Source of the DNA: JAJYKC01 sp035545735
GTDB taxonomy: Bacteria; Acidobacteriota; Terriglobia; Bryobacterales; Bryobacteraceae
Direction: 5' to 3'
Assembly (NCBI GenBank): GCA_035545735.1
Contig: DASZXS010000086.1
Location: 40,744 to 104,743 of the forward strand
Length of the DNA: 64,000 bases
Numbering within the stretch: position 1 is the first letter of the stretch; each line of letters opens with the position of its first letter. Shown piece after piece: positions 43,889-52,325 of the stretch. The position numbers were made by a program, and so were the translations under genes. The notes under the pieces were generated by a model. It saw nothing but the letters and a program-made list of their open reading frames with translations, was not told where the DNA came from and did not search any database.

Positions 43889-45055
43889 CTATCCGAAGAC
43901 CGAGAATAGACCCTTCTTGCGAGGCTCCCCCGTGTCCAAACCGGCGATCTTCGTTGTCAGCGCGGCGATCTTGCGATTTAGCGCGCTGTTCGCCGCCAGC
44001 AGTTCTCCGCTGGAATAGGCTTCGTTGATGGAGGTGTAGTCGTTCGGGATACCGGCAAAGACCGGAAGTCCCGTGATGGTTTCCACTTCCTTTGACGTCA
44101 GCTCATTGCGCCGCGGCGTCCGGTTCACCACCAGGCGGATGGCGGAGCGTTGGTAACCGCGCTTATTCAAGCTCTCCACCATGCGCTTGGTCTGGTAGAG
44201 CGCCGGCACTTCCAGAGTCGTCACCAGGTAGAGCTCATCCAACTCTTCGAGCGCCGCGAACAGGGCGACGGACGTTCCATGGCCGAGGTCGGTAACGCTC
44301 CAGGAGTATTGCGTGCGGGCGAACCGCACTACCTGGCGAATGGCATCCGGGTTCGCGGCTTCCACCGGGTAAACCTCGGCGGGGCCCCCCAAAACCTCCA
44401 GGTTAGGAATGCCGTTTGCGACAATCGCCTTCCAATAGGTCGGATCCAGACGCTGGACGTTGTTCAGCGCATCCATCACCGAGTAGCGGCCCTTGGACTT
44501 CACCAGCATGCGGACAATTCCCGCCGCCAGATCCAGATCCATCAGGAGCGCGTGCTGACCCGTATCGCGCGCGAGCTGAATTGCGGAATGGCAAGCGAGG
44601 GTCGTCGCGCCACAGCCGCCTTTCGCCGACACGAAACCGATGCTCTTCCCGCCCGGGCGGTTCACGTCACGACGTTCCTGGCGTTCCAGGGAAATGCGTT
44701 CGAGCGCCTGTTCGAGATTCGGCTGGAAGGGCGGGTAAAGGTATTCGCGCGCGCCGGCGCGCATCACGGACAGGATGGTCTGCGGGTCCGAGCTTCCGTG
44801 GACCGCGATAACGTCCGGACTGGAACGGGTCGCGCGTATCTGACGGATCAGGTCCGCCATCTGGTCACCGGCAACCTTCACATCGAGAAAAATCACCTCG
44901 GGCATCAGGCGGTCGATCTTCTCGATGAACGCCAGCGGGTCACCGATCTCCGCCTGCTCAAAAGCCATGCGGACCGGGACCTGGTGGAGGGCTGCCTGCG
45001 CCTCGTCCCACAACTCGCTCGTCGATATAACCAGTCCAATACTCAGTGCTTGCAT
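43889..45055 (-). CDS. cpaE: Tad pilus localisation protein CpaE/TadZ
   Basis: A 388-aa protein with an atypical receiver-like N-terminal domain (to about residue 125; MPEVIFLDVKVAGDQMADLIRQI) and a MinD/ParA-like ATPase domain with the deviant P-loop SAKGGCGATTLACHSA. TadZ directs the pilus machinery to a cell pole. It follows the secretin by 26 bases in the operon. Confidence 0.92.
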   Translation of the reverse strand: MQALSIGLVISTSELWDEAQAALHQVPVRMAFEQAEIGDPLAFIEKIDRLMPEVIFLDVKVAGDQMADLIRQIRATRSSPDVIAVHGSSDPQTILSVMRAGAREYLYPPFQPNLEQALERISLERQERRDVNRPGGKSIGFVSAKGGCGATTLACHSAIQLARDTGQHALLMDLDLAAGIVRMLVKSKGRYSVMDALNNVQRLDPTYWKAIVANGIPNLEVLGGPAEVYPVEAANPDAIRQVVRFARTQYSWSVTDLGHGTSVALFAALEELDELYLVTTLEVPALYQTKRMVESLNKRGYQRSAIRLVVNRTPRRNELTSKEVETITGLPVFAGIPNDYTSINEAYSSGELLAANSALNRKIAALTTKIAGLDTGEPRKKGLFSVFG

Positions 45056-45081
45056 TTCGTTCTCGTATGCCTTACAGGGAT

Positions 45082-46737
45082 CTAGCGAATTCCGGCGGGT
45101 ATGCGAGCCAGCGCCAGTTCGCGGCCGGAAACCGGGCTGGAATCATAAGGCACTTCGACCGGGCTCGCCTGCACCGTGACCGGCTGCGGGCTAAGACGCG
45201 GCGGACGAGCCGCGGCGGAAGCATTCGCCGGGGGCGCGGTCGAAGGCGCCGGAGCGGGAGCGGCTTCGGGCTGCACCGGCGCCGCGCCCGGCGGCGGGGC
45301 TTCCGGCTGCACCGGCACGGCCGGCGACGCGGGCGACTTCGTGCGCTGCTGCTCCTCCATGAGCATCTCCACCGGAATGGTCTTTCCGGCAGGTCGCGGC
45401 TTCCCTGGACCGGTCGCCTCCATACCCGGAGTGCGCGGCGATTCCTTGGAAGCATCCTTCAAGAAGTCCTTTGGAAATTTCACTTCCGGGCGGGCAGCGC
45501 CGGCGGGAATCGGCTGCACCAGTTCCGGCGTGACCATGATCAGCAGCTCGGAATTGGTCCGGTTATCCTGCCGCGACTGAAAGAGTTTCCCGAAGAGCGG
45601 AATGTCGCCCAAGCCCGGCACTTTGCTCAGAATTTCGGTTACGCGGTTGTCAAGCAGACCGGCAATCGCGAAGCTTTGGCCGCTTTCCAGCTCAATCTCG
45701 GTCTGAACCTTGCGCGTGGACAGAGCGGGGATATTGAAGCCCTGGTAGGTCAGGCCGTTGGAATAATCGAGCGAGCTGACCTCGGGCGCGACGACCAGGC
45801 GGATTGTGCCGCGCGGGGTAATCGTCGGCGTAAATCGGAGGCGGACGCCGAATTCCTTAAATTGGATGGTTACCGCAAGAACGCCGCCGGTGCTGCCGCC
45901 CTGCACTGTCGGATAGGGAAACTCGCCGCCCGCGAGAAAACTCGCTTCCTTGCCGTTGATGGCGAGGACGTTGGGCTCGGCGAGAATCTGGAGTACATTC
46001 TGCGCCTGCAGGGCAGCGATGGTCGCGCCCAAATTCAGGTCCGGACGGAATAGAAAGACGTTCAACGCATTCGAGAGCGTCACGGCGGTGCTCGCGGCCT
46101 TGCCCTGGCCCTCCACGCTCAAGACGGGCGGATTGAACTGCTGCGTGGTTACGCCGCCGATCGTGTTGGTGGCGCCGGTGCTGAATAGATTCAGGCCCAG
46201 GTTGGTGCTGCGCGTGCGATCCACGTCGGCGAACTTTACCTTGAGCAAGATCTGCTGGTCTCCGGGCGGCACTTTGACGTTCAGAAGATTCACGGTCTTG
46301 CCGAGTGTCGCGGCAATGGCGACCGCGCGGTTGGAGCTGACCAGGTCGTCCACCGTGCCATGCAGGAACACAATGTCCTTATCGACATCGACAGTTACGT
46401 CCTGGCCGGGCAATTCCCGGGCCAACTCATGCCGCACGGTTTCAAGCAGCGTGTTCGGTTCATCCACGGTGACGTCGTAGAGACGGCGTTCTCCGTTGTC
46501 CTGCCACACGACGAGGGTCGCTTCACCGCCGAGTTTTCCGTTGATCAATACTTCGCGCGGGCTGATGCCGACCGCTTCGAGAACTTTTGGGTTGCTTACG
46601 GAAACCCGCTTGATGTCCACGCCGCTGTCCACCACAACCGACTTGCCGGCTCGCACGTTCAAGGGTGTCTGGTCCTGCGCGCTCAGCGCGGAGGCGAACG
46701 CGGCCAGAACCGCCATACCCTGTAAAATCCTTCTCAT
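45082..46737 (-). CDS. cpaC: Tad pilus secretin CpaC/RcpA
   Basis: An outer-membrane secretin of 551 aa. It has a signal peptide (to about residue 21), an N-terminal pilus-secretin domain (LNVRAGKSVVVDSGVDIKRVSV), a BON-like part, and the secretin core (VTIQFKEFGVRLRFTPTI, VAPEVSSLDYSNG, RKVQTEIELESGQSFAIAGLL, ELLIMVTPELVQPI). The last 100 residues are Pro/Ala-rich and low-complexity. Start ATG 46737 overlaps the cpaB stop (ATGA) and has AAGGAG. Confidence 0.93.
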   Translation of the reverse strand: MRRILQGMAVLAAFASALSAQDQTPLNVRAGKSVVVDSGVDIKRVSVSNPKVLEAVGISPREVLINGKLGGEATLVVWQDNGERRLYDVTVDEPNTLLETVRHELARELPGQDVTVDVDKDIVFLHGTVDDLVSSNRAVAIAATLGKTVNLLNVKVPPGDQQILLKVKFADVDRTRSTNLGLNLFSTGATNTIGGVTTQQFNPPVLSVEGQGKAASTAVTLSNALNVFLFRPDLNLGATIAALQAQNVLQILAEPNVLAINGKEASFLAGGEFPYPTVQGGSTGGVLAVTIQFKEFGVRLRFTPTITPRGTIRLVVAPEVSSLDYSNGLTYQGFNIPALSTRKVQTEIELESGQSFAIAGLLDNRVTEILSKVPGLGDIPLFGKLFQSRQDNRTNSELLIMVTPELVQPIPAGAARPEVKFPKDFLKDASKESPRTPGMEATGPGKPRPAGKTIPVEMLMEEQQRTKSPASPAVPVQPEAPPPGAAPVQPEAAPAPAPSTAPPANASAAARPPRLSPQPVTVQASPVEVPYDSSPVSGRELALARIPAGIR

Positions 46738-47621
46738 TTTCCAATCTCCTTTGGCTGTTCCGTAACCGTCTGGCCGACCTTCACTGTGTCCCTCTTGGAG
46801 CCCTGAATCACTTCCATCACGACGGGAGTTACCACCGGGCGCATCGCCACGGCCGGCCTGGGCTTCGGCTTGGGAACCCAACTCGGCTTGGGCGCCTCGC
46901 GCGGCGTCCCGTCAAACAAATAGGCGACCGCGGTTCCCGGCGCTTTCGCTTCCTTGGTGTCCAGTGGATTGCGGAGCACCAACTGGATGCGCGTTTCGTT
47001 GCTCGCCAGGCTCAACACTTCGGCTTGCTCGGGCGTCACCAGCAGGTTTACAACCGGCACGGTGAGCGGCTTGCCCTCGGTATCCTTCTGGATCGACTGT
47101 CCCGCGGAGAGGACTTCAATGTTCTGCAGCACCGTGCGGGTTTGGGTGCCCAGGCGTTCGCGATTGCCCTGCCCCGGAGGGAGTCCGGAGACCAGGACGT
47201 CGACCCGCATGCCCGCCACGACAAAACCGGCCACGCCGACCACGTCGTTGACGCGCACCGCGACGGCGCGCATGCCCTCGGGAATGGTCGCCGCGAGGCC
47301 AGCCCCGGCGCCGCGCGGCGCAAGACGGCTTTCCAGCACCGGCTCACCCGCGTAGATTGTGGCCACTACTCCGCGGCCTGTGACGTCCTCCACTTTGGTG
47401 ATCGCCTGCGGCGGAAGCTGTCCGGCCCAGGAGGTGAGCTTGAGATCGCTCTCTTTGATGAGGGTTCCCACCGGCAAGTCATTTGCCGCGACCAGAACCC
47501 TGCCGGTGGACGGAGCCGCCATGGCCGTGAGTTTCCCCTCCACCAGCTTGTAGACGACAAAGCTGGCGCCGAGAGCGACGACAAAGGCGAAGATGAGGAC
47601 TGCTGCGAGACGTTGTTTCAT
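46734..47621 (-). CDS. cpaB: Flp pilus assembly protein CpaB/RcpC
   Basis: A 295-aa envelope protein with an N-terminal membrane segment (LAAVLIFAFVVALGASFVVYKL), a SAF domain (VLVAANDLPVGTLIKESDLKL, VEDVTGRGVVATIYAGEPVLESRL, PEGMRAVAVRVNDVVGVAGFVVAGMRVDVLVS) and a Pro-rich tail. It interacts with the secretin, with which it overlaps by four bases. Confidence 0.9.
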   Translation of the reverse strand: MKQRLAAVLIFAFVVALGASFVVYKLVEGKLTAMAAPSTGRVLVAANDLPVGTLIKESDLKLTSWAGQLPPQAITKVEDVTGRGVVATIYAGEPVLESRLAPRGAGAGLAATIPEGMRAVAVRVNDVVGVAGFVVAGMRVDVLVSGLPPGQGNRERLGTQTRTVLQNIEVLSAGQSIQKDTEGKPLTVPVVNLLVTPEQAEVLSLASNETRIQLVLRNPLDTKEAKAPGTAVAYLFDGTPREAPKPSWVPKPKPRPAVAMRPVVTPVVMEVIQGSKRDTVKVGQTVTEQPKEIGK

Positions 47622-47645
47622 GAAACCACGGCCTTTCGGAAATTT

Positions 47646-47807
47646 CTAATTCGAATTCGCTATCCGGGTGCTGATCCCGGTCCAGATACTGTTAATGTTT
47701 TGGCCCATGCCGATGTAGAGAGCCGCACCGGCGAGCGCGAAAAAGACGAGGAGAAGTGTGTACTCGACCAGATCCTGGCCTTCTTCCTGCTTGAAAAACG
47801 TCTTCAT
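47646..47807 (-). CDS. flp: Flp-type pilin 2
   Basis: A 53-aa prepilin. MKTFFKQEEGQDLVEYTLLL contains the Flp processing site: the leader peptide MKTFFKQEE, the conserved G, then the hydrophobic helix with E and Y (QDLVEYTLLLVFFALAGAALY). ATG 47807 has GAGGAG upstream. It lies 76 bases after the first pilin gene, separated from it by a strong hairpin, and just before cpaB. Confidence 0.92.
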   Translation of the reverse strand: MKTFFKQEEGQDLVEYTLLLVFFALAGAALYIGMGQNINSIWTGISTRIANSN

Positions 47808-47835
47808 ATTGATCTCCTCATCCAGTCGCTTAGGC

Positions 47836-47866
47836 GGGGAGGATCCGGCTTGGCCGTATCCTCCCC
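47836..47866 (-). other. Strong hairpin between the two Flp pilin genes
   Basis: GGGGAGGAT and ATCCTCCCC are perfect 9-bp arms, continued inside by CGGC/GCCG after one mismatch. No T-tract follows, so it is more likely an mRNA processing/stability element or a partial attenuator than a true terminator. Confidence 0.6.
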
Positions 47867-47883
47867 CCAAGCCATTTGAAAAA

Positions 47884-48066
47884 CTACTTCGCCGCGGCGG
47901 CCGCGTTCACGAGAGACGTGCTGCCGGTCTGCCAAACGGTCAGGATGTTGGCCGACATGCCGGTGTAGAGAGCGCCGATCGCGAGCGCGATGAACGCGAG
48001 AAGCAGAGTGTATTCGACCAGATCCTGGCCCTGTTCGTCTTTTACGAAATTCTTAATAAAGTTCAT
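47884..48066 (-). CDS. flp: Flp-type pilin 1
   Basis: A 60-aa major pilin candidate. MNFIKNFVKDEQGQDLVEYT shows the Flp leader peptide, the cleavage G, and the E/Y helix (DLVEYTLLLAFIALAIGALYTGM). The tail is Ala-rich (LVNAAAAAK). It is a paralogue of the downstream pilin. Being the first pilin gene before the stem-loop, it may be the more strongly expressed one. Confidence 0.93.
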   Translation of the reverse strand: MNFIKNFVKDEQGQDLVEYTLLLAFIALAIGALYTGMSANILTVWQTGSTSLVNAAAAAK

Positions 48067-48093
48067 GGTGTTTTCCTTTTCTTGTGTGTGTTC

Positions 48094-49794
48094 TTACGGG
48101 TTAATCGGTTGAGGTTGTCGCAGCCGCGCGGCTACGCCGGCGTCCGCGCTGCGGGGCAGCGTAGACACCTGGGATGAGTTCTGGTTGATGCTGCGGAAGA
48201 GGATAGCGGCGCCGTCATCATAGACCGGCGTCCAGTTGTGTGATTCCTTCAGAGCACCAACCAGGGGAGCGCGAACCGGTAAAAGAACCGTGTCCACGCC
48301 AAAGTGAGTCAGTTGCGCCTCCCATCCGTATTCGGCGTTGAGGATACTGCGCCACTGATTGCCAAACGCGCCGCCGTAAAAATCGCCACGGCCGTCAAAA
48401 AAGACGCGAATGGAAGGGAACATTCGATAAATCAGGTAGCCGGCCCATGCATCGGTCGTCAAGATACGGCCCGGCGCTGCTTTCGCCAGAACCTCGTCGA
48501 CCACACGGACGGGGTAATTGTCTTCGCTGTAACGAGCCTGCAAGGCATCCGGCGCAGCCACGCCGGCGGCCAGCGATGCCAGTAGAACAAACGCCGCCAC
48601 GCTCAGAAGGTGCGTCCGCCACGGCGTTTCCAGGGTCGCGATTTCGGAAGAGAATCCGTCAAAAGATCGCACCGCGCGCTTGACCCATGAGGCAACCGGC
48701 GCGCCCGAGAGTGCTTCGACAATTTCCTTCGACGCAAGAGCGATCGGAGCAGCCGCGCAGATGACGAAGATCGGGAAGTTGCGGGTGGCGGTCAAGGCCA
48801 GCCACGACCAGCCTCCGACGAGCAGCACCCACGCATACCGTTTGCGGGTCAGATGCCAGAACATGCCGGCGGATCCCATCAGGAGAAGTACGCCGAACAG
48901 CGCGGCCGCCGGATGATGGAAATTGAGCGCCTGAAACTCGCTGGTGTTCTGCAGGAGCGTCTGGTCGTTCAGATACCGGAAAATGTGCACATGAACGCGG
49001 TAGCCGTAGGGGTTCACCAGGCTCGCCACGGCGCAGCCGGCTAGCGCGAAAAGATATTTCGCGAAATTCGCCAGTGCCGCGCGGCGCGCCGTCCGGTCCG
49101 GCTCGAACATCCACGCGCACAACTCGCCTCCGGCGTAAGCACCGAGCATCAGAATGCCCGCGACAAAGCCGCCGTGCAGGTTTGCCCATGGAATCATCAC
49201 CAGCGGCAGCAGAAACAGCATCCGCATCCGCCCGCTCCGCGCCTTCTCAAGGAGCAGAAAGAACACCGGGACGAACACTAACGTCACCAGGTGCGGGCGG
49301 GCCAGCCAATGAATCGACGAAGCGACGATGCCGACCGTGGCGACCGCGGCCGCAATCACCGGGTTCGCACAAGCCCGCAGTGCGATGCGGTAAGTGAGCG
49401 CGGCAGCCAGGCAAATCAGGAGCAGGCTGGCCAGCGCCACTCCATTCATCCCGAAGGCCATGTGCAACCGCGCGAAAGCCACGTCCCAGAGCCATTCCCA
49501 GGCGAACCAGGGCTGGCCCGACTTAGTGAAGGAAAACAGATCCGTCATCGGCACGCGGTGGTTTTGCAGCATCCACTCGCCGGCTTTCAGATGCCAGCCG
49601 GTATCTCCGTCACCTAACAAGAAGCTCAGGCCTCCAAACCTTAGAACAAGGAGGACAGGGAGCAGAAACGCCACATCGGTCAGCGAAGGAAATAGATGGA
49701 GCAGGCAGCTTGCCCGGGACACGCTACGGCGTTCCACTGAGCGCGAGGCGGCGACTTCACTTATCACAACCGGAGATAGAACCGAGGAAGACAT
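48094..49794 (-). CDS. Polytopic membrane protein, GT-C glycosyltransferase-like (putative)
   Basis: A 566-aa integral membrane protein with about ten hydrophobic segments. The first extracytoplasmic loop reads FLLGDGDTGWHLKAGEWML, an acidic D-x-D/T-x-W-H style motif like those of GT-C enzymes, followed by WFAWEWLWDVAFARLHMAFG. The C-terminal 120 residues are soluble and include DAWAGYLIYRMFPSIRVFFDGRGDFYGG, a segment shared by such acidobacterial proteins. It sits immediately upstream of the pilins, so pilin or surface glycosylation is possible but unproven. Start ATG 49794 overlaps the upstream stop. Confidence 0.65.
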   Translation of the reverse strand: MSSSVLSPVVISEVAASRSVERRSVSRASCLLHLFPSLTDVAFLLPVLLVLRFGGLSFLLGDGDTGWHLKAGEWMLQNHRVPMTDLFSFTKSGQPWFAWEWLWDVAFARLHMAFGMNGVALASLLLICLAAALTYRIALRACANPVIAAAVATVGIVASSIHWLARPHLVTLVFVPVFFLLLEKARSGRMRMLFLLPLVMIPWANLHGGFVAGILMLGAYAGGELCAWMFEPDRTARRAALANFAKYLFALAGCAVASLVNPYGYRVHVHIFRYLNDQTLLQNTSEFQALNFHHPAAALFGVLLLMGSAGMFWHLTRKRYAWVLLVGGWSWLALTATRNFPIFVICAAAPIALASKEIVEALSGAPVASWVKRAVRSFDGFSSEIATLETPWRTHLLSVAAFVLLASLAAGVAAPDALQARYSEDNYPVRVVDEVLAKAAPGRILTTDAWAGYLIYRMFPSIRVFFDGRGDFYGGAFGNQWRSILNAEYGWEAQLTHFGVDTVLLPVRAPLVGALKESHNWTPVYDDGAAILFRSINQNSSQVSTLPRSADAGVAARLRQPQPINP

Positions 49795-50201
49795 CAGGCT
49801 TCCCATGCCCCTTCCGCCGGATGGAAGATATCCGTCTGTGCCGGTTGCAGCTTCATTTCCCGGATGGCGACATATACTTCGGCTTGGCCATCGCCGCGAA
49901 CCGTCAATGCAGACACCGTGGCGCGGCAAGTCAGGCGGCGGGCTTCAAAGGGATGGTTCTTTTCGAGCTCTACATCGACGGTGAAGATCTCCCGCTCATC
50001 GAGGGGAAGCACCGGTATGTCGGCTTCGCCAACATCCAGGATCGCGGTGGTTTTAGTTAGTTGTTTCACGATCGCAAATATCCCCTTCGGACCCGACTGC
50101 TCAGTTACGGCTCTTGCTATCAACCGCACTGTTTTTTCTGTTGCCTTTCGTCTGCATTTGCCCTGCTCTTCGACGATAGGGCCTGGAGGAAAAACGGGCA
50201 A
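49794..50201 (-). CDS. Small beta-rich protein heading the Tad operon
   Basis: A protein of up to 135 aa that I do not recognise. It is beta-rich (GIFAIVKQLTKTTAILDVGEAD, REIFTVDVELEKN, RLTCRATVSALTVRGDGQAEVYVAI) without signal or membrane segment. PilZ-like folds look similar, but the RxxxR motif is not convincing. The longest frame begins at TTG 50201 with no Shine-Dalgarno; GTG 50129 is an alternative. It is co-translated with the GT-C-like gene (TGATG). Confidence 0.55.
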   Translation of the reverse strand: MPVFPPGPIVEEQGKCRRKATEKTVRLIARAVTEQSGPKGIFAIVKQLTKTTAILDVGEADIPVLPLDEREIFTVDVELEKNHPFEARRLTCRATVSALTVRGDGQAEVYVAIREMKLQPAQTDIFHPAEGAWEA

Positions 50202-50407
50202 TGCTATCGATGGTTAACTTCCGGGTCCTTAGCGATCCAGTACTTTCGCTGCCGGCAAGTGGGGCGGAAAACCTCAGCACTAGACATAGCAGGACTTTAC
50301 CCGGCGGGCCGGCCTTCGTATCCTCTTCCCATAGGCTAGATTTGGTTTATTTCCTTCTTCCGGGCCGTAGCCAGACCTATGGACCTTGGATGAGGGAGGA
50401 GGATACG

Positions 50408-51181
50408 GTGGACAATCTTACGCGCGTGATGGTGTTCTCGGCAGAGCCTCTCGTCGCGCATGGCATTCGGTGTTTGTTGGAATCACAACCACTCACAAGA
50501 CTGGCGCTCAGCGGCGACTCCACGGATTCGTTGATGGAGATGGCGGCGAGATTCCAGCCGGACGTATTTCTGATGGATTGTTCCGGCACGGTTCCGCTCT
50601 CGTTTCTCTCCGAATTCGGAGCGGCGTTTCCAGACTGTAAGACAATCGTGCTTACATCCTCCTTTTTTCAGGAGACGGTGTATCAACTGAAGGTTTGCGG
50701 GGTATTTACAGCACTGCGGCGTAGCTGCACACCGGACGAGCTTCTGTCCGTATTTCACAACGCGACCGCGCCGCGAGTATCCTCGCAGGAACCGATTCCG
50801 GCACAATCCCCCGACGGAGGACGGTCGGTAGAACTAAGCCGCCGGGAAGGCCAGATGATATCGCTGCTGGCGCAGGGGTTGAAGAACAAGGAAATTGCCC
50901 AGTGTCTCGGAATATCCGAAGGGACGGTGAAGGTCTATCTCTCCCGGCTTTTTCAAAAGACCGGCGCGAGCGACCGCTTCGACCTGGCGCTGCAAGGACT
51001 GCGGAACAGCGCACATCTTCTCGGCGAGACACCCGCGGCCTCCGGAGAATCCGAGGAAAAGGACGCCTGGCGGCAAGTACGCCACGTCCCGGCGCTGCGT
51101 TCGGTATGGCTGCGGAGACGTCCGGCGGCCGCGGCAATCGCGAGGAGCGCGACGGCCCGGGTCCACACCCTTTCTTTATGA
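50408..51181 (+). CDS. LuxR-type response-regulator-like protein of the Tad locus
   Basis: A 257-aa regulator. The receiver-like N-terminal domain has VMVFSAEPLVAHGIRCLLES instead of the usual acidic pair, and a lone Asp in PDVFLMDCSGTVP; the acidic pocket looks incomplete, so it may not be phosphorylated normally. The LuxR HTH is standard (LSRREGQMISLLAQGLKNKE, TVKVYLSRLFQKTGA), with a Pro/Ala/Arg-rich tail. The GTG at 50408 is chosen because GGAGGAGG lies five bases upstream. It overlaps the TadE gene by four bases and is a candidate regulator of the pilus genes. Confidence 0.85.
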   Translation: MDNLTRVMVFSAEPLVAHGIRCLLESQPLTRLALSGDSTDSLMEMAARFQPDVFLMDCSGTVPLSFLSEFGAAFPDCKTIVLTSSFFQETVYQLKVCGVFTALRRSCTPDELLSVFHNATAPRVSSQEPIPAQSPDGGRSVELSRREGQMISLLAQGLKNKEIAQCLGISEGTVKVYLSRLFQKTGASDRFDLALQGLRNSAHLLGETPAASGESEEKDAWRQVRHVPALRSVWLRRRPAAAAIARSATARVHTLSL

Positions 51182-51666
51182 CAGCGGCGAGGTCTGGACA
51201 ACGCGGGTCGGCTTTCATTGAGGCGACGCTCGTGCTGCTTTTCCTGTTTGCGTTGATCTTCGTGATTATAGATCTGTCCTGGGCACAGTTTGCGAAGGCG
51301 ACGCTACAGCACGCGGTGCGCGCCGGCGTGCGCTACGCGGTGACCGGGCAGACCGGGACCAGCCCCAAGGGGGTCGCCCTGGGGCAAGTGGCTTCCATAC
51401 AACAGGTTGTGCAGCAAGAATCCATGGGATTCCTCACCGATGCCAGCAAGATTTCGGTGCAATTCTTCACGCCCGGGACGAACCCTCCCACAGCGTGCCC
51501 CAGCACCACAGCGGGTTGCAATGCGGGCGGCAATCTGGTTGTGGTTTCGGTGCAGAACTTCACGGTAAACCCATTTGCGCCGCTGCTGCGGAACGGTAGT
51601 CCGGTGACATTCACCGTGAGCGCGGGCGATCTGCTCGAACCGGCCGCGACACCACCGGCCCTCTGA
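51178..51666 (+). CDS. tadE: TadE-like pseudopilin
   Basis: A 162-aa protein starting QRGSAFIEATLVLLFLFALI, the TadE motif: a short basic leader, G, then a hydrophobic helix with Glu at +5. The rest is extracytoplasmic and contains two cysteines (TACPSTTAGC) that could form a disulfide. Start ATG 51178 overlaps the regulator stop (ATGA). Confidence 0.87.
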   Translation: MTAARSGQRGSAFIEATLVLLFLFALIFVIIDLSWAQFAKATLQHAVRAGVRYAVTGQTGTSPKGVALGQVASIQQVVQQESMGFLTDASKISVQFFTPGTNPPTACPSTTAGCNAGGNLVVVSVQNFTVNPFAPLLRNGSPVTFTVSAGDLLEPAATPPAL

Positions 51667-51679
51667 GAGGCGAAAGCGC

Positions 51680-52306
51680 ATGACCTCACAACGTCAACAA
51701 AAACAAGGCCAACGCGGTACGACCGTGATTGAGTTCGTCCTCGTGACAACGTTTATTCTTGTGCCGCTACTGCTCGGCACGATGGTTGTCGGCTTCAACA
51801 TTATCCGGAATATTCAGGTGCATCAGATCGCCCGGGATGCCGGGCACATGTTCGCCCGGGGCGTTGATTTTTCCACCTCCGGGGGCCCGGGAAACCGAGC
51901 AGTCATTACCTACCTGGCTCCCCGCCTGGCGAACAGTTCCTCCGCGGGTACTGGAACTCTGGTCCTGTCTTCGTTCCAATTCCTGGGACCCAAGACCTGC
52001 GGAACGTGCAAAAACCTCGGACACGTCGTATTTACGCGGCAGGTGGTGATCGGGAATGGGACGCTATTTCAAAGCAAATTTGGCAAAGTCCCCAGTGGGA
52101 GCATGGGCTCCGACGGTAGTGTGACCAACCCCCTCACCGACACCGCTGTAGTAGCGGATGGATTTCGCACCGTTATGGATGCGACGGGCTATGCGATGCT
52201 GGACGGCCAGATTGCCTATGTGGCCGAGGCTTATTATTCATCGACGGATTTCGATATCGCCGGTTTTCTGAAACCCGGAGCAATTTATGCGCGAGCCATC
52301 TTTTAG
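51680..52306 (+). CDS. TadF/TadE-like pseudopilin
   Basis: A 208-aa protein with the same head (GQRGTTVIEFVLVTTFILVPLL), then a longer extracytoplasmic domain with CGTC. It should be a minor pilin processed by the prepilin peptidase. It lies 13 bases after the TadE gene and runs into the TadG gene. Confidence 0.85.
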   Translation: MTSQRQQKQGQRGTTVIEFVLVTTFILVPLLLGTMVVGFNIIRNIQVHQIARDAGHMFARGVDFSTSGGPGNRAVITYLAPRLANSSSAGTGTLVLSSFQFLGPKTCGTCKNLGHVVFTRQVVIGNGTLFQSKFGKVPSGSMGSDGSVTNPLTDTAVVADGFRTVMDATGYAMLDGQIAYVAEAYYSSTDFDIAGFLKPGAIYARAIF

Positions 52307-52325
52307 AGTGCGCCGGAGGGAGATC

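Noticed and set aside
49794..50201. PilZ (c-di-GMP-binding) call for the small protein at the head of the Tad operon
   Set aside because: The fold looks beta-rich but the RxxxR and D/NxSxxG motifs are not present in a convincing way.
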